A stretch of DNA of 64,000 nt, from the NCBI GenBank assembly GCA_937873665.1, contig CALMYW010000460.1, forward strand, positions 95,522 through 159,521. The letters run 5' to 3'. Made by a program: the position numbers and the translations under genes. The stretch comes from an uncultured Sphingorhabdus sp. GTDB taxonomy: Bacteria > Pseudomonadota > Alphaproteobacteria > Sphingomonadales > Sphingomonadaceae. Below are positions 18,618-30,530 of this stretch, in pieces. Positions within the stretch are counted from its first letter, which is position 1; every line of letters begins with the position of its first letter. The notes under the pieces are model-generated. The model did no database searches and was not told the DNA's origin. It worked only from the letters and a program-made list of their open reading frames with translations.

Positions 18618-18648
18618 AATCCTGTCGGGTGCACCAGCCTGCAGACGC
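18618..18648. repeat. Direct repeat copy 2, orphan tRNA-Arg(CCT) 3' end
   Basis: An exact copy of 18486-18516 with no tRNA body in front. The ~100 bp between the copies hold no recognisable gene. It may be the remnant of a lost integrated element, or a partial tRNA duplication. Confidence 0.85.
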
Positions 18649-18659
18649 TGCATAAAAAG

Positions 18660-18690
18660 AAAGCCCGCCACGGCGGTGCCGGGCGGGCTC
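18660..18690 (-). terminator. Rho-independent terminator of the lipoprotein gene
   Basis: Read on the minus strand, AGCCCGCC pairs with GGCGGGCT and is followed by TTCTTTTTAT. It begins about 20 bp after the stop of the Ala-rich lipoprotein gene. Confidence 0.85.
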
Positions 18691-18709
18691 TCTGGGAAAT
18701 TTTGAAAGC

Positions 18710-19030
18710 TTACTTCGTAGCTTCCTTGGCGGCATCGCCGGCAGCCTTGGCAGCATCGCCTGCCTTTTCGGCGGCATTACCGGCTGCTGCAGCGGCGTCC
18801 CCGGCAGCATCCTTCATTTCTTCGCCTGCCTTGGCAGCAGCGTCACCAGCGGCATCGGCTGCGCCTTCGGCGGCATCAACTGCTTCTTCAGCAGCCGCAT
18901 CAACAGCTTCACCGGTTGCTTCTACAGCTTCGCCGGTTTCTTCCGCAGCCTGTTCAGCTTCCTGGGTGCCGCAGGCAGCGAGCGGGGCAAGCAAAATCGC
19001 AGCGACCGCTACTTTGGTGAATTTTTTCAT
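18710..19030 (-). CDS. Alanine-rich, repeat-containing lipoprotein
   Basis: A 106-residue protein with a lipoprotein signal (MKKFTKVAVAAILLAPLAAC, lipobox LAAC) and a mature part made almost only of Ala, Glu, Asp, Gly and Lys in short repeats such as AGDAAKA and AEEAVDAA. This predicts a long amphipathic helix like LEA or apolipoprotein-type proteins, on the outer face of the inner membrane or in the outer membrane. The start at 19030 is supported by AGGA upstream and the lipobox; the longer frame lacks a signal. The role is unknown; envelope stress protection is a guess. Confidence 0.8.
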   Translation of the reverse strand: MKKFTKVAVAAILLAPLAACGTQEAEQAAEETGEAVEATGEAVDAAAEEAVDAAEGAADAAGDAAAKAGEEMKDAAGDAAAAAGNAAEKAGDAAKAAGDAAKEATK

Positions 19031-19130
19031 GCAACTTTCCTCCCCGGATGAATTCCGGAAGGGACAAGCTAATGCAGCATGCTTTGGCGATGCAAGCAGA
19101 ATTCGCGCGGCATCGCCAATTTGCTTTATG

Positions 19131-20681
19131 TTACAGGCAGGCTTCCAGATAGGGTTGGTCGAACCCGAACTGACGGGCCTTTTCCAGCGTATAAGGCCGG
19201 ACACTGCCCGAAACGAATTCACCGATGATTTTTCCATCGGCGTCCTCATCGCGATACTCGAATTTGAACAGATCCTGCGTCACGATGACATCGCCTTCCA
19301 TCCCGATAACTTCGGTGATCTGGGTCGTGCGACGTGAACCATCGCGTAGGCGCTTCACCTGCACAATCAGGTCGACCGAGTCGGCGATCTGCTTCGAGAT
19401 TGCTTCCTTCGGGATTTTGATGTCACCCATCAAAATCATATTTTCCATACGACCAAGGCATTCGCGCGGACTGTTCGAGTGGAGCGTACACATTGAGCCA
19501 TCGTGACCCGTGTTCATCGCGGCGAGAAGATCGAAACATTCCGCCCCACGAATTTCGCCGAGGATGATGCGGTCAGGGCGCATACGCAGGGCGTTCTTCA
19601 CAAGATCACCAATGGTGATCGCACCATCGCCCTCAAGGTTTGGCGGGCGAGTTTCAAGCGGCAGCCAGTGAGGCTGCTGCAAGCGAAGTTCGGCCGCGTC
19701 TTCGATCGTCAACACGCGCTCGCCTGGATCGATCATTTTCGACAGGGCATTGAGCATGGTCGTTTTTCCCGAACCCGTACCGCCGGAGATGACGATGTTC
19801 ATGCGGCAGGCACCAGCAATTTTCAGAACCGTTGCCATATGCTCGCTCATCGAGCCGAAGCCTTTGAGCATGTCGATGGTGATCGGCTTTTCCGAGAATT
19901 TACGAATCGAGATCGCGGTACCACGCAGCGACAATGGCGGTACGATGACGTTAACACGGCTGCCGTCCTTCAAACGGGCGTCTGCAAGCGGCGTGGTCTG
20001 GTCAACGCGGCGGCCAACCTGGTTCACGATTCGCTGGGCAATCTGGAACAGATGTTCTTCATCGCGGAACTGGATACCGGCAAGTTGCAGCTTACCCTTT
20101 TTTTCCACATAGGTCTGGAACGGGCCGTTGACCATGATGTCCGAAATGTCGGGATCGTTCAGCAATTCTTCGAGCGGACCGAAGCCGAGCAGTTCGTCGA
20201 CCAGAACCTTTTCGAGGGCAAATTGCTCGCGACGGTTCAGCGTCAGTTTGAGTTCGGCGAGAACCTCCAGAATGATTGGCCGAAATTCCTCGGTCAATTC
20301 CTCCTTGTTCAGCGTCGCCGCCGCTTCGGGATCAACGCGTTCGAGCAAGCGCGGAAGCACCTGCTCCTTGATCTTGTGCACCGATGCCTCAAAACCTTCG
20401 CCGCCGGCGGCAGGTTCGTTCGTGCCCGCCGCACGTTCGGCCAAGCGCGACATTGCGTCGCTCATCGGCGTCGACGCGACATTCATGTCGAGCGCGTCGA
20501 TAGGTGGGAATTGCTCGCCGCCCGCAGACGGTACCTGCGGCGCGCCCTGGTCCGGACGATAGGCTGCAGGCGCAGCGGGAGGGTTGTTCGATGCAGCGCC
20601 TGAACCGCCGGACATGGGGCGGGCGACGCCGAACGCAGGTCGACTGTTGTTCAATCCCGGTCGTTTGCCAAATGCGCTCAC
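19131..20681 (-). CDS. cpaF: CpaF/TadA-type secretion ATPase
   Basis: Hexameric traffic ATPase that powers Tad pilus assembly. The 516 residues have a ~70-residue low-complexity N-terminus, an N-terminal domain ending in EFRPIILEVLAELK, the all-important FGPLEELLNDPDISDIMVNGP, Walker A GGTGSGKTTML, the Asp box EDAAELRLQQPHW and Walker B ILGEIRGAECFDLL. Its natural substrates may be the Flp pilins at 15.0-15.5 kb. cpaA/B/C/E and tadB/C are absent from the window, so the locus is split. Confidence 0.95.
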   Translation of the reverse strand: MSAFGKRPGLNNSRPAFGVARPMSGGSGAASNNPPAAPAAYRPDQGAPQVPSAGGEQFPPIDALDMNVASTPMSDAMSRLAERAAGTNEPAAGGEGFEASVHKIKEQVLPRLLERVDPEAAATLNKEELTEEFRPIILEVLAELKLTLNRREQFALEKVLVDELLGFGPLEELLNDPDISDIMVNGPFQTYVEKKGKLQLAGIQFRDEEHLFQIAQRIVNQVGRRVDQTTPLADARLKDGSRVNVIVPPLSLRGTAISIRKFSEKPITIDMLKGFGSMSEHMATVLKIAGACRMNIVISGGTGSGKTTMLNALSKMIDPGERVLTIEDAAELRLQQPHWLPLETRPPNLEGDGAITIGDLVKNALRMRPDRIILGEIRGAECFDLLAAMNTGHDGSMCTLHSNSPRECLGRMENMILMGDIKIPKEAISKQIADSVDLIVQVKRLRDGSRRTTQITEVIGMEGDVIVTQDLFKFEYRDEDADGKIIGEFVSGSVRPYTLEKARQFGFDQPYLEACL

Positions 20682-20877
20682 TGGAACCCCATATGCTGTT
20701 GCAAGTCTGTGTTGACCGCGTTGCTATCGTGAAATGGTGAATAAATGGGTAATGACAGCCAACTGGCCATGCGAAGACGACTGAACTTGCTGCTTGAAGG
20801 AAAGCTACCGACCGCTAAGGCCTAGCCAATTGCGGCATTTAATTTTGCCGTTTCAAGCAGCGGTTTCAGGGTATCAG

Positions 20878-21771
20878 ATGCGTCATTCTTCCGGATTCAC
20901 ACTCGCACTTGCGGGCTTTGCCCTGCTGACTTGTGGCGACGCCATCATCAAGTCGATGGCTGGATTATGGCCAGCCACTGCGATAGCAGCCCTGCGCTTT
21001 TCCATCGCCGTTCCGCTGCTGGCCAGCTTTGTTGTGGCTTCGCAGGGCAGGGCGGCTCTCCGGGTAGGTAAGCCCCTGATCCAGCTGGGTCGGGGCATCT
21101 CGATTGCGGCATCATCATGCTTGTTCTTCTTCAGCCTTTTTCTGCTGCCACTGGCCGAGGCGACGGCGATCGTGTTCGCCAGCCCTATCATTACTGCGCT
21201 GCTATCCGCCCTTTTTCTCCGCGAACATATGCGCCCGATTGCATGGGCGGCGACATTCCTCGCATTGACCGGTGTTGCGATGGTCCTGCGGCCCAACCTG
21301 GCTGAATTGGGCATAGTGGCGTTCTTGCCATTGGTTGCGGCATTTTTCTTCGCGACAATGATGATCCTGAACCGGTTGGCGGCGGGGTCGGGATCTCCCA
21401 TGGCGCTTCAATGGGCGCTCGCAACCGTTGCCGCGCCGATATTGCTGATAGTTGCCTTTGCGGGGAATATATCGGGCGTGGAGCAATTGAGCGTCGGTTG
21501 GCCGCATTGGTCGGTCGTCATGCGTTGCGCCATTGTTGCTATCACTGCCAGCACTGCGCATTGGTTGATCTATCTAGGAACAACTCGGGGAACCGCTGCA
21601 GACGCAGCGCAGGCGGTTTACATCCAGTTGCCGGTCGCCCTTTTGATCGATGCCTTGCTGTTCAGACATTTCCCGGATGCGCTTGCGCTGGGTGGCTCAT
21701 TGCTGATCATTTGCGCGGGCTTGATTATGTGGCAAAATCAACGGCGGATGTCAGGAGCTGCGACAAAATGA
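20878..21771 (+). CDS. DMT-superfamily (EamA) transporter
   Basis: A 297-residue inner-membrane protein with about ten hydrophobic segments and two internally related EamA halves; ALTGVAMVLRP ends the first half. Members export metabolites or amino acids; the substrate is unknown. Start 20878 gives the usual N-terminus, which begins directly with a membrane helix. Its stop overlaps the next gene (ATGA). Confidence 0.88.
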   Translation: MRHSSGFTLALAGFALLTCGDAIIKSMAGLWPATAIAALRFSIAVPLLASFVVASQGRAALRVGKPLIQLGRGISIAASSCLFFFSLFLLPLAEATAIVFASPIITALLSALFLREHMRPIAWAATFLALTGVAMVLRPNLAELGIVAFLPLVAAFFFATMMILNRLAAGSGSPMALQWALATVAAPILLIVAFAGNISGVEQLSVGWPHWSVVMRCAIVAITASTAHWLIYLGTTRGTAADAAQAVYIQLPVALLIDALLFRHFPDALALGGSLLIICAGLIMWQNQRRMSGAATK

Positions 21772-22223
21772 AGATCATGCTGGGCATTGTTTTGGCCTTA
21801 TCGCCCGTGGCAGTTTTCGCCGAACCGTCGGTTCAGGACATGCCTGGCTGGATGACCGGAGCCTGGGAAAAAATCGACGGCGCAAAATGGGCCGACGAAT
21901 TCTGGACCCCGCCCCGCGGAGGCATCATGATTGGGTCCAGTCGTTCGGGTAATGGTAATCAGCTCGGTTTTTGGGAGCATATGCGCATCATGCGCGAATC
22001 CGATGGGCAATTGGCTTTCTGGGCCATTGCGGCCGATCAGAAACCAGTGCGGTTCGCTGCGGTGAAGTCTGCAGCGAGCGAAATTGTCTTTGAAAATGCG
22101 CAGCACGACTATCCACAACGCATCCGCTATTGGCGCAACGCGAAAGCATTGATGGCAGAAATTTCGCTGCTAGATGGCAGCAGGGTTGTGAAGTTTAGCT
22201 TTGACCCAATGGGCGGCAGCTAA
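21768..22223 (+). CDS. Secreted DUF6265-like protein
   Basis: A 151-residue protein with a signal peptide (MKIMLGIVLALSPVAVFAEP). The mature part has the pattern GWMTGAWEKIDGAKWADEFWTPPRGGIMIGSSR and later FWAIAADQKPVRF and NAQHDYPQRIRYWR, which resembles the lipocalin-like DUF6265 family. The function is not known. It is translationally coupled to the DMT transporter, with AGGAG about 10 nt before its ATG. Confidence 0.72.
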   Translation: MKIMLGIVLALSPVAVFAEPSVQDMPGWMTGAWEKIDGAKWADEFWTPPRGGIMIGSSRSGNGNQLGFWEHMRIMRESDGQLAFWAIAADQKPVRFAAVKSAASEIVFENAQHDYPQRIRYWRNAKALMAEISLLDGSRVVKFSFDPMGGS

Positions 22224-22244
22224 AAGGCTTCCTGAAAAATTGGC

Positions 22245-22502
22245 TTAACCCAGCTTTTCAGCCAAAATCGTCAGGCCGTTTTCGTTGACCTCTGCCACGC
22301 CACCATCAAGTGCGATGGTTTCGGGCGCGGAACCCTGGCTCTTGTAGATCGCTACCTCGCCTGCGCGCAGCGTCGAGACCATTGGGCTATGCCCTTCAAG
22401 CACGCCGAAATCGCCCTCTGTACCGGGGACGGTGACCATATAGACCTCTTCCGAGCGGACGAGGCGTTCCGGGGTGACGAGTTCGAAGTGGAGTGGCATC
22501 AT
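22245..22502 (-). CDS. atpC: F1 ATP synthase epsilon subunit, short form
   Basis: Central-stalk subunit of F1. The 85 residues cover only the N-terminal beta-sandwich ([15 protein letters not shown] ... [14 protein letters not shown]). The C-terminal two-helix domain that inhibits ATP hydrolysis in many bacteria is missing, as is common in short alphaproteobacterial forms. The start codon directly abuts the stop of the inserted secreted-protein gene. Confidence 0.93.
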   Translation of the reverse strand: MMPLHFELVTPERLVRSEEVYMVTVPGTEGDFGVLEGHSPMVSTLRAGEVAIYKSQGSAPETIALDGGVAEVNENGLTILAEKLG

Positions 22503-23066
22503 TCAATCCTTGGTGAAACCGACCGTAGCAATGACTATTGGCATACCTTTTTCACCTGGAGGCGATGCTGCGATCGAAACGCGAAAATTTGCGCTGTCTA
22601 TGGTCTTTGACTTGAAAACTTCCACGATAATCGGGCCTTGGGGACCACTGCTCAATGGATCGAACTCAAACTCAAAGTTAGAACTGCTAATTTCATTTTT
22701 TGCTGCTTTCACGAGACTTGCCAAGTGAGGGCCAAAGGAAGTCACAATACATTGATTGCTCTTAGGATACTGCATCGCAGTGAATTTTTGGTCTCCGTCA
22801 GCAGCCATAAAGACAACTGGTTTTCCTTTGACGGGGTGTTGCAAGCGCAGCTCCTGATCAGGCGTAGCTCGTCTGAAACCGGATGCATGAAGACCGACAT
22901 TTCCCTCTAACTGGGAAACACCGAGCGCCACTGCAGAGCACTCCTTAAATACGGTATCTACAAACAGTGCAGATGCCGATTGTGCATCAGCGAAGACTGG
23001 TGTCGAGAATACCAACACTGAAATCAGACATAGCAGCTTGACCAAGGTTTTAGGCGGTCGCAACAT
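22503..23066 (-). CDS. Secreted protein of unknown function inserted in the atp operon
   Basis: A 187-residue protein with a clear signal peptide (about 1-28, ending VFADAQ). The mature part contains two cysteines (KECSAV and NQCIVTSF), compatible with a disulfide, and HPVKGKPVVFMAADGDQKF. I do not recognise the family. It lies between atpD and atpC, where these genes are normally adjacent, with an 11-bp gap to atpD and none to atpC, so it is read with the ATP synthase genes. Its DNA looks less GC-rich than the neighbouring atp genes, suggesting later insertion. Confidence 0.7.
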   Translation of the reverse strand: MLRPPKTLVKLLCLISVLVFSTPVFADAQSASALFVDTVFKECSAVALGVSQLEGNVGLHASGFRRATPDQELRLQHPVKGKPVVFMAADGDQKFTAMQYPKSNQCIVTSFGPHLASLVKAAKNEISSSNFEFEFDPLSSGPQGPIIVEVFKSKTIDSANFRVSIAASPPGEKGMPIVIATVGFTKD

Positions 23067-23076
23067 CTATAGTTAC

Positions 23077-24693
<1,617 letters not shown>

Positions 24694-25572
24694 TTAGAGC
24701 GCTTCGGCGCCCGAAATGATTTCAACGAGTTCGGTGGTGATCGCAGCCTGGCGGGTGCGGTTATACTGGATGGTCAGCTTGTTGATCATGTCGCCCGCGT
24801 TGCGCGTGGCGTTGTCCATCGCGGTCATTTTCGAACCCTGTTCCGACGCCGCATTTTCGCGCTGGGCGCGCAGCAGCTGCACGGCAACATTGCGCGGCAG
24901 CAGATCGGCGAGGAGTTCTTCCTCATCGGGTTCATATTCGACCGAGGCCGATGCACCGGCAGGCGCGTTGTCGTTCGACAAGGCAACCGGCATCAACTGC
25001 AATTCGGTCGGCTCCTGCGTCAGGACGCTGACAAATTTGTTGAAGAACAGGTGCGCGACATCGAATTCACCGGCTTCAAAGCGTGCGATCAGATCGTCCG
25101 ACCAGCTTTTGACGGCGTCATATCCGAGCTTGCCCAGATCGCCGGGCTCAACGCTTTCGACAATGTCGTTGCGATAGAAACGGACAAGCCCGTCCTTCGC
25201 CTTCTTGCCGATGGTGTAGAATTTGACGGTCTTGCCCTGACCTTTCAACTCGTCAGCGCGCTTGCGGGCGAGGCGGACGATGTTGGTGTTGAACGCACCA
25301 GCCAGCCCCTTGTCGCTGGTGGCGACTACGAACAGGTGGACATCGTCCTTGCCCGTTCCGGCAAGAAGCTTGGGCGACTGCGGGCCGACGGTGACCTTGG
25401 ACGCGATGGACGACACCACCTTCTCCAGCCGCTCGGCATAAGGGCGCGAGGCTTCAGCAGCCTCTTGCGCGCGCTTCAGCTTCGCGGCAGCGACCATCTT
25501 CATCGCCTTGGTGATCTTCTGGGTCGATTTGACCGAGTTGATCCGTATTTTGAGGGCTTTTAACGATGCCAT
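24694..25572 (-). CDS. atpG: F1 ATP synthase gamma subunit
   Basis: Rotor shaft of F1. The 292 residues start MASLKALKIRINSVKSTQKITKAMKMVAAAKLKRAQ and end with the conserved AMDNATRNAGDMINKLTIQYNRTRQAAITTEL, the two coiled-coil helices of gamma. A segment of about 15 residues (VALSNDNAPAGASASVEYEPDE) lies in the middle domain. It is in normal operon order between atpA and atpD. Confidence 0.97.
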   Translation of the reverse strand: MASLKALKIRINSVKSTQKITKAMKMVAAAKLKRAQEAAEASRPYAERLEKVVSSIASKVTVGPQSPKLLAGTGKDDVHLFVVATSDKGLAGAFNTNIVRLARKRADELKGQGKTVKFYTIGKKAKDGLVRFYRNDIVESVEPGDLGKLGYDAVKSWSDDLIARFEAGEFDVAHLFFNKFVSVLTQEPTELQLMPVALSNDNAPAGASASVEYEPDEEELLADLLPRNVAVQLLRAQRENAASEQGSKMTAMDNATRNAGDMINKLTIQYNRTRQAAITTELVEIISGAEAL

Positions 25573-25588
25573 CTCAATTCCCTTTTTT

Positions 25589-25675
25589 CGTCATTCCCGC
25601 GAAGGCGGGAATCCATCACCTGAGCTGTAAATTTCCATCTTGGGTGATGGACCCCCGCCTGCGCGGGGGTGACGA
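25589..25675. repeat. Palindromic intergenic repeat between atpA and atpG
   Basis: Two inverted arms: TCATTCCCGCGAAGGCGGGA followed by ATCCATCACC, and GGGTGATGGA followed by CCCCCGCCTGCGCGGGGGTG. It is a REP/MITE-like unit of a kind widespread in alphaproteobacterial intergenic DNA. Its left arm is identical to the reverse complement of the right arm of the element at 27949-28057. It could form a strong hairpin in the atp transcript. Confidence 0.85.
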
Positions 25676-25691
25676 GTGTGTGGTTTAATCC

Positions 25692-27224
<1,533 letters not shown>

Positions 27225-27791
27225 TTAGCCTTTCATCGCTTGCGCGAGGGAGTTCAAACGGGTTTTGATCGAATTGTCGATCAGGGTGCTTCCGATCTTG
27301 ACGGTCAGGCCACCAAGGATCGTGGGATCGATTTTGGCGCTGATCGCGACATCGCGACCGACGCGCTCTTTCAGCTTTGCCGAGAGGGACTTCATCTGTG
27401 CAGCCGACAAAGCATGCGCGCTGGTCACTTCTGCAGTGATTTCGCCGCGATGTGCCGAAGCGAGCGCAGCGAATGCGCGAGCGACGCCAGCGGTTTCAGC
27501 AAGACGACGATTCTCTGCGAGCACGCCAAGCGTCTTTGCGGTCAGCGCATCGAGCTTCAAAGCATTGGCAATCGCCGCAACAGCCTTTTTGGCGGCATCG
27601 CGCGAGATCGAAGCATTGGTCGTGAGCGAGGCAAAATCGCTCGATTCGCTCAGCGCTTTCTGCACCTTTGCAAGGCTGGCTTCGACTGCGTCGATTGCCT
27701 TTGCCTCGCGCGCCAGTTCGAACAAAGCGGTAGCGTACCGCCCTGCAAGGCTGGCTTGCACATTAGCCTGATTGCCGCCGGAGTTATCCAC
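27225..27791 (-). CDS. atpH: F1 ATP synthase delta subunit
   Basis: Peripheral-stalk subunit that joins F1 to the b-subunits. The conserved body is SLAGRYATALFELAREAKAID ... and the C-terminal GGLTVKIGSTLIDNSIKTRLNSLAQAMKG. The start is not obvious: GTG at 27791 gives 188 residues with an N-terminus like other sphingomonad AtpH; an upstream start at 27860 would add 23 unlike residues. It is first in the atpHAG-D-C operon; the F0 genes are not in the window. Confidence 0.93.
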   Translation of the reverse strand: MDNSGGNQANVQASLAGRYATALFELAREAKAIDAVEASLAKVQKALSESSDFASLTTNASISRDAAKKAVAAIANALKLDALTAKTLGVLAENRRLAETAGVARAFAALASAHRGEITAEVTSAHALSAAQMKSLSAKLKERVGRDVAISAKIDPTILGGLTVKIGSTLIDNSIKTRLNSLAQAMKG

Positions 27792-27948
27792 GCGTTTTAG
27801 TGTCCCTGTACAGACTGGAATATATGTCGCGACTGAAGCGCGAGGGAATCGTTCCCTCACAAAGTCGAGGGGCCGGTAGCAGGGGATTTGCTGCGATGCA
27901 AGATAGGGATTGGGGTTGATTTAGATGTAGCTCTAACCACAGGCAACT

Positions 27949-28057
27949 CGTCATCCCCGCGAAGGCGGGGATCCATCACCAGAGCTTTCCTTTTCAGCGA
28001 CGGTTGCGTTATGCCTTTGCCTCAGGAGATGGATTCCCGCCTTCGCGGGAATGACGA
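27949..28057. repeat. Palindromic intergenic repeat upstream of the atp operon
   Basis: Outer arms TCATCCCCGCGAAGGCGGGG plus ATCCATC, and GATGGATTCCCGCCTTCGCG plus GGAATGACG, are inverted copies around a ~50-bp centre. It is a second copy of the element type at 25589-25675. It occupies most of the 285-bp gap between atpH and the dienelactone hydrolase gene; no gene is seen in that gap. Confidence 0.85.
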
Positions 28058-28076
28058 AGTGACGGGAGGGCTGCCA

Positions 28077-28754
28077 ATGGGCCAAATGATCAAAATGAAA
28101 ATGTCCGATGGCGCAGAAATCGCCGTCTATCATGCAGCACCCGAAGGCGAACGGCGCGGCGGGCTGGTTTTGATCCAGGAGATTTTCGGCGTCACCGACC
28201 ATATTCGCGACTTGTGCGATGAATATGCAGTCGATGGCTATGAAGTCCTGTCCCCAGCACTGTTCGATCGCGAACATCCCGGTTTTGAATGCGATTATAC
28301 CGGCCCCGAATTTGAGCGCGCGGTGGAACTGGCGCGCAAACTGCACCCGTTTGATCAGTCGCTGGCTGATGCCCAGACCTGCATTGATGCCTTAAAAGAC
28401 AAAGGCCCCGTATTCATCACCGGTTATTGCTATGGCGGTTCGGTCGCGTGGCGGATGGCGCAGATCAGCCCGGATCTGGCCGCAGCCTCTTCTTATTATG
28501 GCAGCATGGTTCCAACCATCTTTGCCAATGAGGCTCCGCGTTGCGCAACCATCGCCCACTTCGGCCGCTTTGACCAAGGCATCCCGATGGAGGGCGTCGA
28601 GGCCTTGATCGAAAAGGCGCACCCGACCGCGCAGATATTTGTCTATGATGCCAACCACGGCTTCAACAGCGATCGCCGCAAGGATTATCACGAGCCCAGT
28701 TCAGAACTGGCGCGGGAGCGGACACTGGCTCTTTTCAAGGCGTGCGGCGGCTGA
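28077..28754 (+). CDS. Dienelactone hydrolase family protein
   Basis: An alpha/beta hydrolase of 225 residues. The nucleophile is a cysteine in GYCYGG, the mark of dienelactone hydrolases, with the family's GLVLIQEIFGV segment and a C-terminal DANHGFN histidine. The true substrate may be a lactone or a metabolite ester. ATG 28077 is chosen for the strong GGGAGG 7 nt upstream; the longer open frame would run through the repeat element. Confidence 0.9.
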   Translation: MGQMIKMKMSDGAEIAVYHAAPEGERRGGLVLIQEIFGVTDHIRDLCDEYAVDGYEVLSPALFDREHPGFECDYTGPEFERAVELARKLHPFDQSLADAQTCIDALKDKGPVFITGYCYGGSVAWRMAQISPDLAAASSYYGSMVPTIFANEAPRCATIAHFGRFDQGIPMEGVEALIEKAHPTAQIFVYDANHGFNSDRRKDYHEPSSELARERTLALFKACGG

Positions 28755-28836
28755 AACTTTGAAAGCAAGAATCGGGACGCAGGTGGTTTCCGAGGCGGTT
28801 AGATGCGAAATCCACATCAACGATGAGGATGAAGCC

Positions 28837-29304
28837 ATGACCTACAAGATTACCGGATTGCTTCCCGCTGCCCATGCCCATTTGTTCGCGATGAGCGATA
28901 CCCAACTGGCTGCAGTCAATGCCCGCCGCGTCACCGCAACCGCCAGCAAGGGGTTTCCCTGTCGCGTTTCGTTGGAGGATGCGTCGGAAGGCGAAAGCCT
29001 GATCCTGTTTAACCATGTCAGCCATGATGTCGCGACACCCTATCGTTCTGCCTATGCGGTCTATGTTCGTGAAACGGCGCAGCAACCGGCTGAATATATC
29101 GATCAAACGCCGCCAGTGTTCGAGGGCCGTCCGATCGCGTTGCGCGGCTTCGATGCCGAAGGAAATCTGCGTGAAGCAGCCTTGGCGTTACCCGGGCAGG
29201 CGGATGCGCGTATCCGCGAACTTTTCGCGGGTGAGGAGATCGCCTATATCCATGCCCATAACGCCGCGCATGGATGCTTTTCGGCAGCGATAGAACGGAC
29301 CTGA
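28837..29304 (+). CDS. DUF1203 family protein
   Basis: A 155-residue protein that fits DUF1203: MTYKITGLLPAAHAHLF at the start, ATASKGFPCRVSLEDASEGESLILFNH in the middle and YIHAHNAAHGCFSAAIER at the end. Function unknown. It sits immediately before ada; the genes are 1 bp apart and may be co-transcribed. Confidence 0.87.
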   Translation: MTYKITGLLPAAHAHLFAMSDTQLAAVNARRVTATASKGFPCRVSLEDASEGESLILFNHVSHDVATPYRSAYAVYVRETAQQPAEYIDQTPPVFEGRPIALRGFDAEGNLREAALALPGQADARIRELFAGEEIAYIHAHNAAHGCFSAAIERT

Positions 29305-29305
29305 G

Positions 29306-30349
29306 ATGATAGACGCCGATACCGCCTGGGCCGCCGTTCTGCGCCGCGACCGCAGCTTTGACGGACGCTTCGTCACCGGTGTGCTGACAACTGGAATTTA
29401 TTGCCGTCCCAGTTGTGCTGCGCGGCATCCCGCGCGCAGCAATGTGCGCTTCTTCTCAGATGGCGCAGCGGCACGGGCTTCCGGACTGCGGGCTTGTAAG
29501 CGATGTGTTCCCGACGATGTCGCGCGCGATGAAGCGGCGATGGCAAAGGCCCTGCATCTGTTGCGGGCCCAAGAGCCGCCGTCGCTCGACGAATTGGCAG
29601 AGGCGGTCGGCTATGCGCCGCACCATTTCCACCGCCTGTTCAAGCGGGCAACCGGGGTAACGCCTGCCGCCTTCGCCCGGGCCGAGCGCGCCAAGCGGGC
29701 CACTTACGCGCTGGCGAGTGAGGAGCGGGTGACTGATGCGATTTACGAAGCAGGCTATTCGGGGCCGAGCCGATTTTATGAAGACACCAAAGGACGTTTG
29801 GGGATGACGCCGAGTGCCTGGAAAAATGGCGGAGCAGGGGCGGTCATCCGTTGGGCTGTGGTATCGACATCGCTCGGGCAAATGCTGGTTGCGGCAACTG
29901 AAAAGGGTATCTGCCGCCTGTCATTTGACGAAGGTGGAGAGGCTTTGGCGGATCGCTTTCCAAAAGCGGAAATTCTGCCCGCAGATGCAACGACACAGTC
30001 GCTGATTGAAGGAGCGGTCCAAGCGGTCGAAAACCCGTCGCGCATGCCCGATCTGCCGCTCGATGTCGCAGGCACTGCGTTTCAGGAAGCGGTGTGGCAG
30101 GAATTACGCCGTATCCCGGTTGGCGAAACCCGCACTTATGCCGATATCGCGAATGCAGTCGGCAAACCAAAAGCGGTGCGCGCGGCTGGTTCGGCCAATG
30201 GCGCCAACAATGTTGCGGTGCTGATTCCCTGCCACCGCGTTGTCCGCACCGATGGCAGCCTAGGCGGCTATGCCTATGGGCTGGAGCGCAAGGCAAAGCT
30301 GCTCGAACGCGAAGGCGCGGCTGACTCGCCGCAAATTCCCATGCTATAA
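29306..30349 (+). CDS. ada: Ada: methylated-DNA repair methyltransferase and activator
   Basis: A 347-residue bifunctional protein that repairs alkylated DNA and activates the adaptive response. The N-terminal zinc domain has Cys33, Cys37, Cys64 and Cys67; Cys33 would accept methyl groups from phosphotriesters. An AraC-type HTH follows (about 85-170), then the O6-methylguanine transferase domain with active site IPCHRVVRTDGSLGGYAYG. All key residues are present. Confidence 0.95.
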   Translation: MIDADTAWAAVLRRDRSFDGRFVTGVLTTGIYCRPSCAARHPARSNVRFFSDGAAARASGLRACKRCVPDDVARDEAAMAKALHLLRAQEPPSLDELAEAVGYAPHHFHRLFKRATGVTPAAFARAERAKRATYALASEERVTDAIYEAGYSGPSRFYEDTKGRLGMTPSAWKNGGAGAVIRWAVVSTSLGQMLVAATEKGICRLSFDEGGEALADRFPKAEILPADATTQSLIEGAVQAVENPSRMPDLPLDVAGTAFQEAVWQELRRIPVGETRTYADIANAVGKPKAVRAAGSANGANNVAVLIPCHRVVRTDGSLGGYAYGLERKAKLLEREGAADSPQIPML

Positions 30350-30530
30350 CTTCCGCTATAGCGCGGATTCGCGCTTTTCGGCGGTATGGCAGGGATTTTA
30401 CATTTCTGACGCTTTAAGACTAACGGTCTGTTCACCCTTTTCCGCCATAGGGAATGCGATGCTGTGCGTAGTGCAGCTTGGATTTCCGCCGAAAGCAGCT
30501 GCCTTTCGCGCGGGCTGGAAGGATGTGGGA

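Noticed and set aside
18264..18671. Minus-strand open frame across the tRNA-Arg(CCT)
   Set aside because: It reads the tRNA antisense (PDRIRTCGPQIRNLMLYPAEL), a well-known false protein seen in many genomes at this tRNA.
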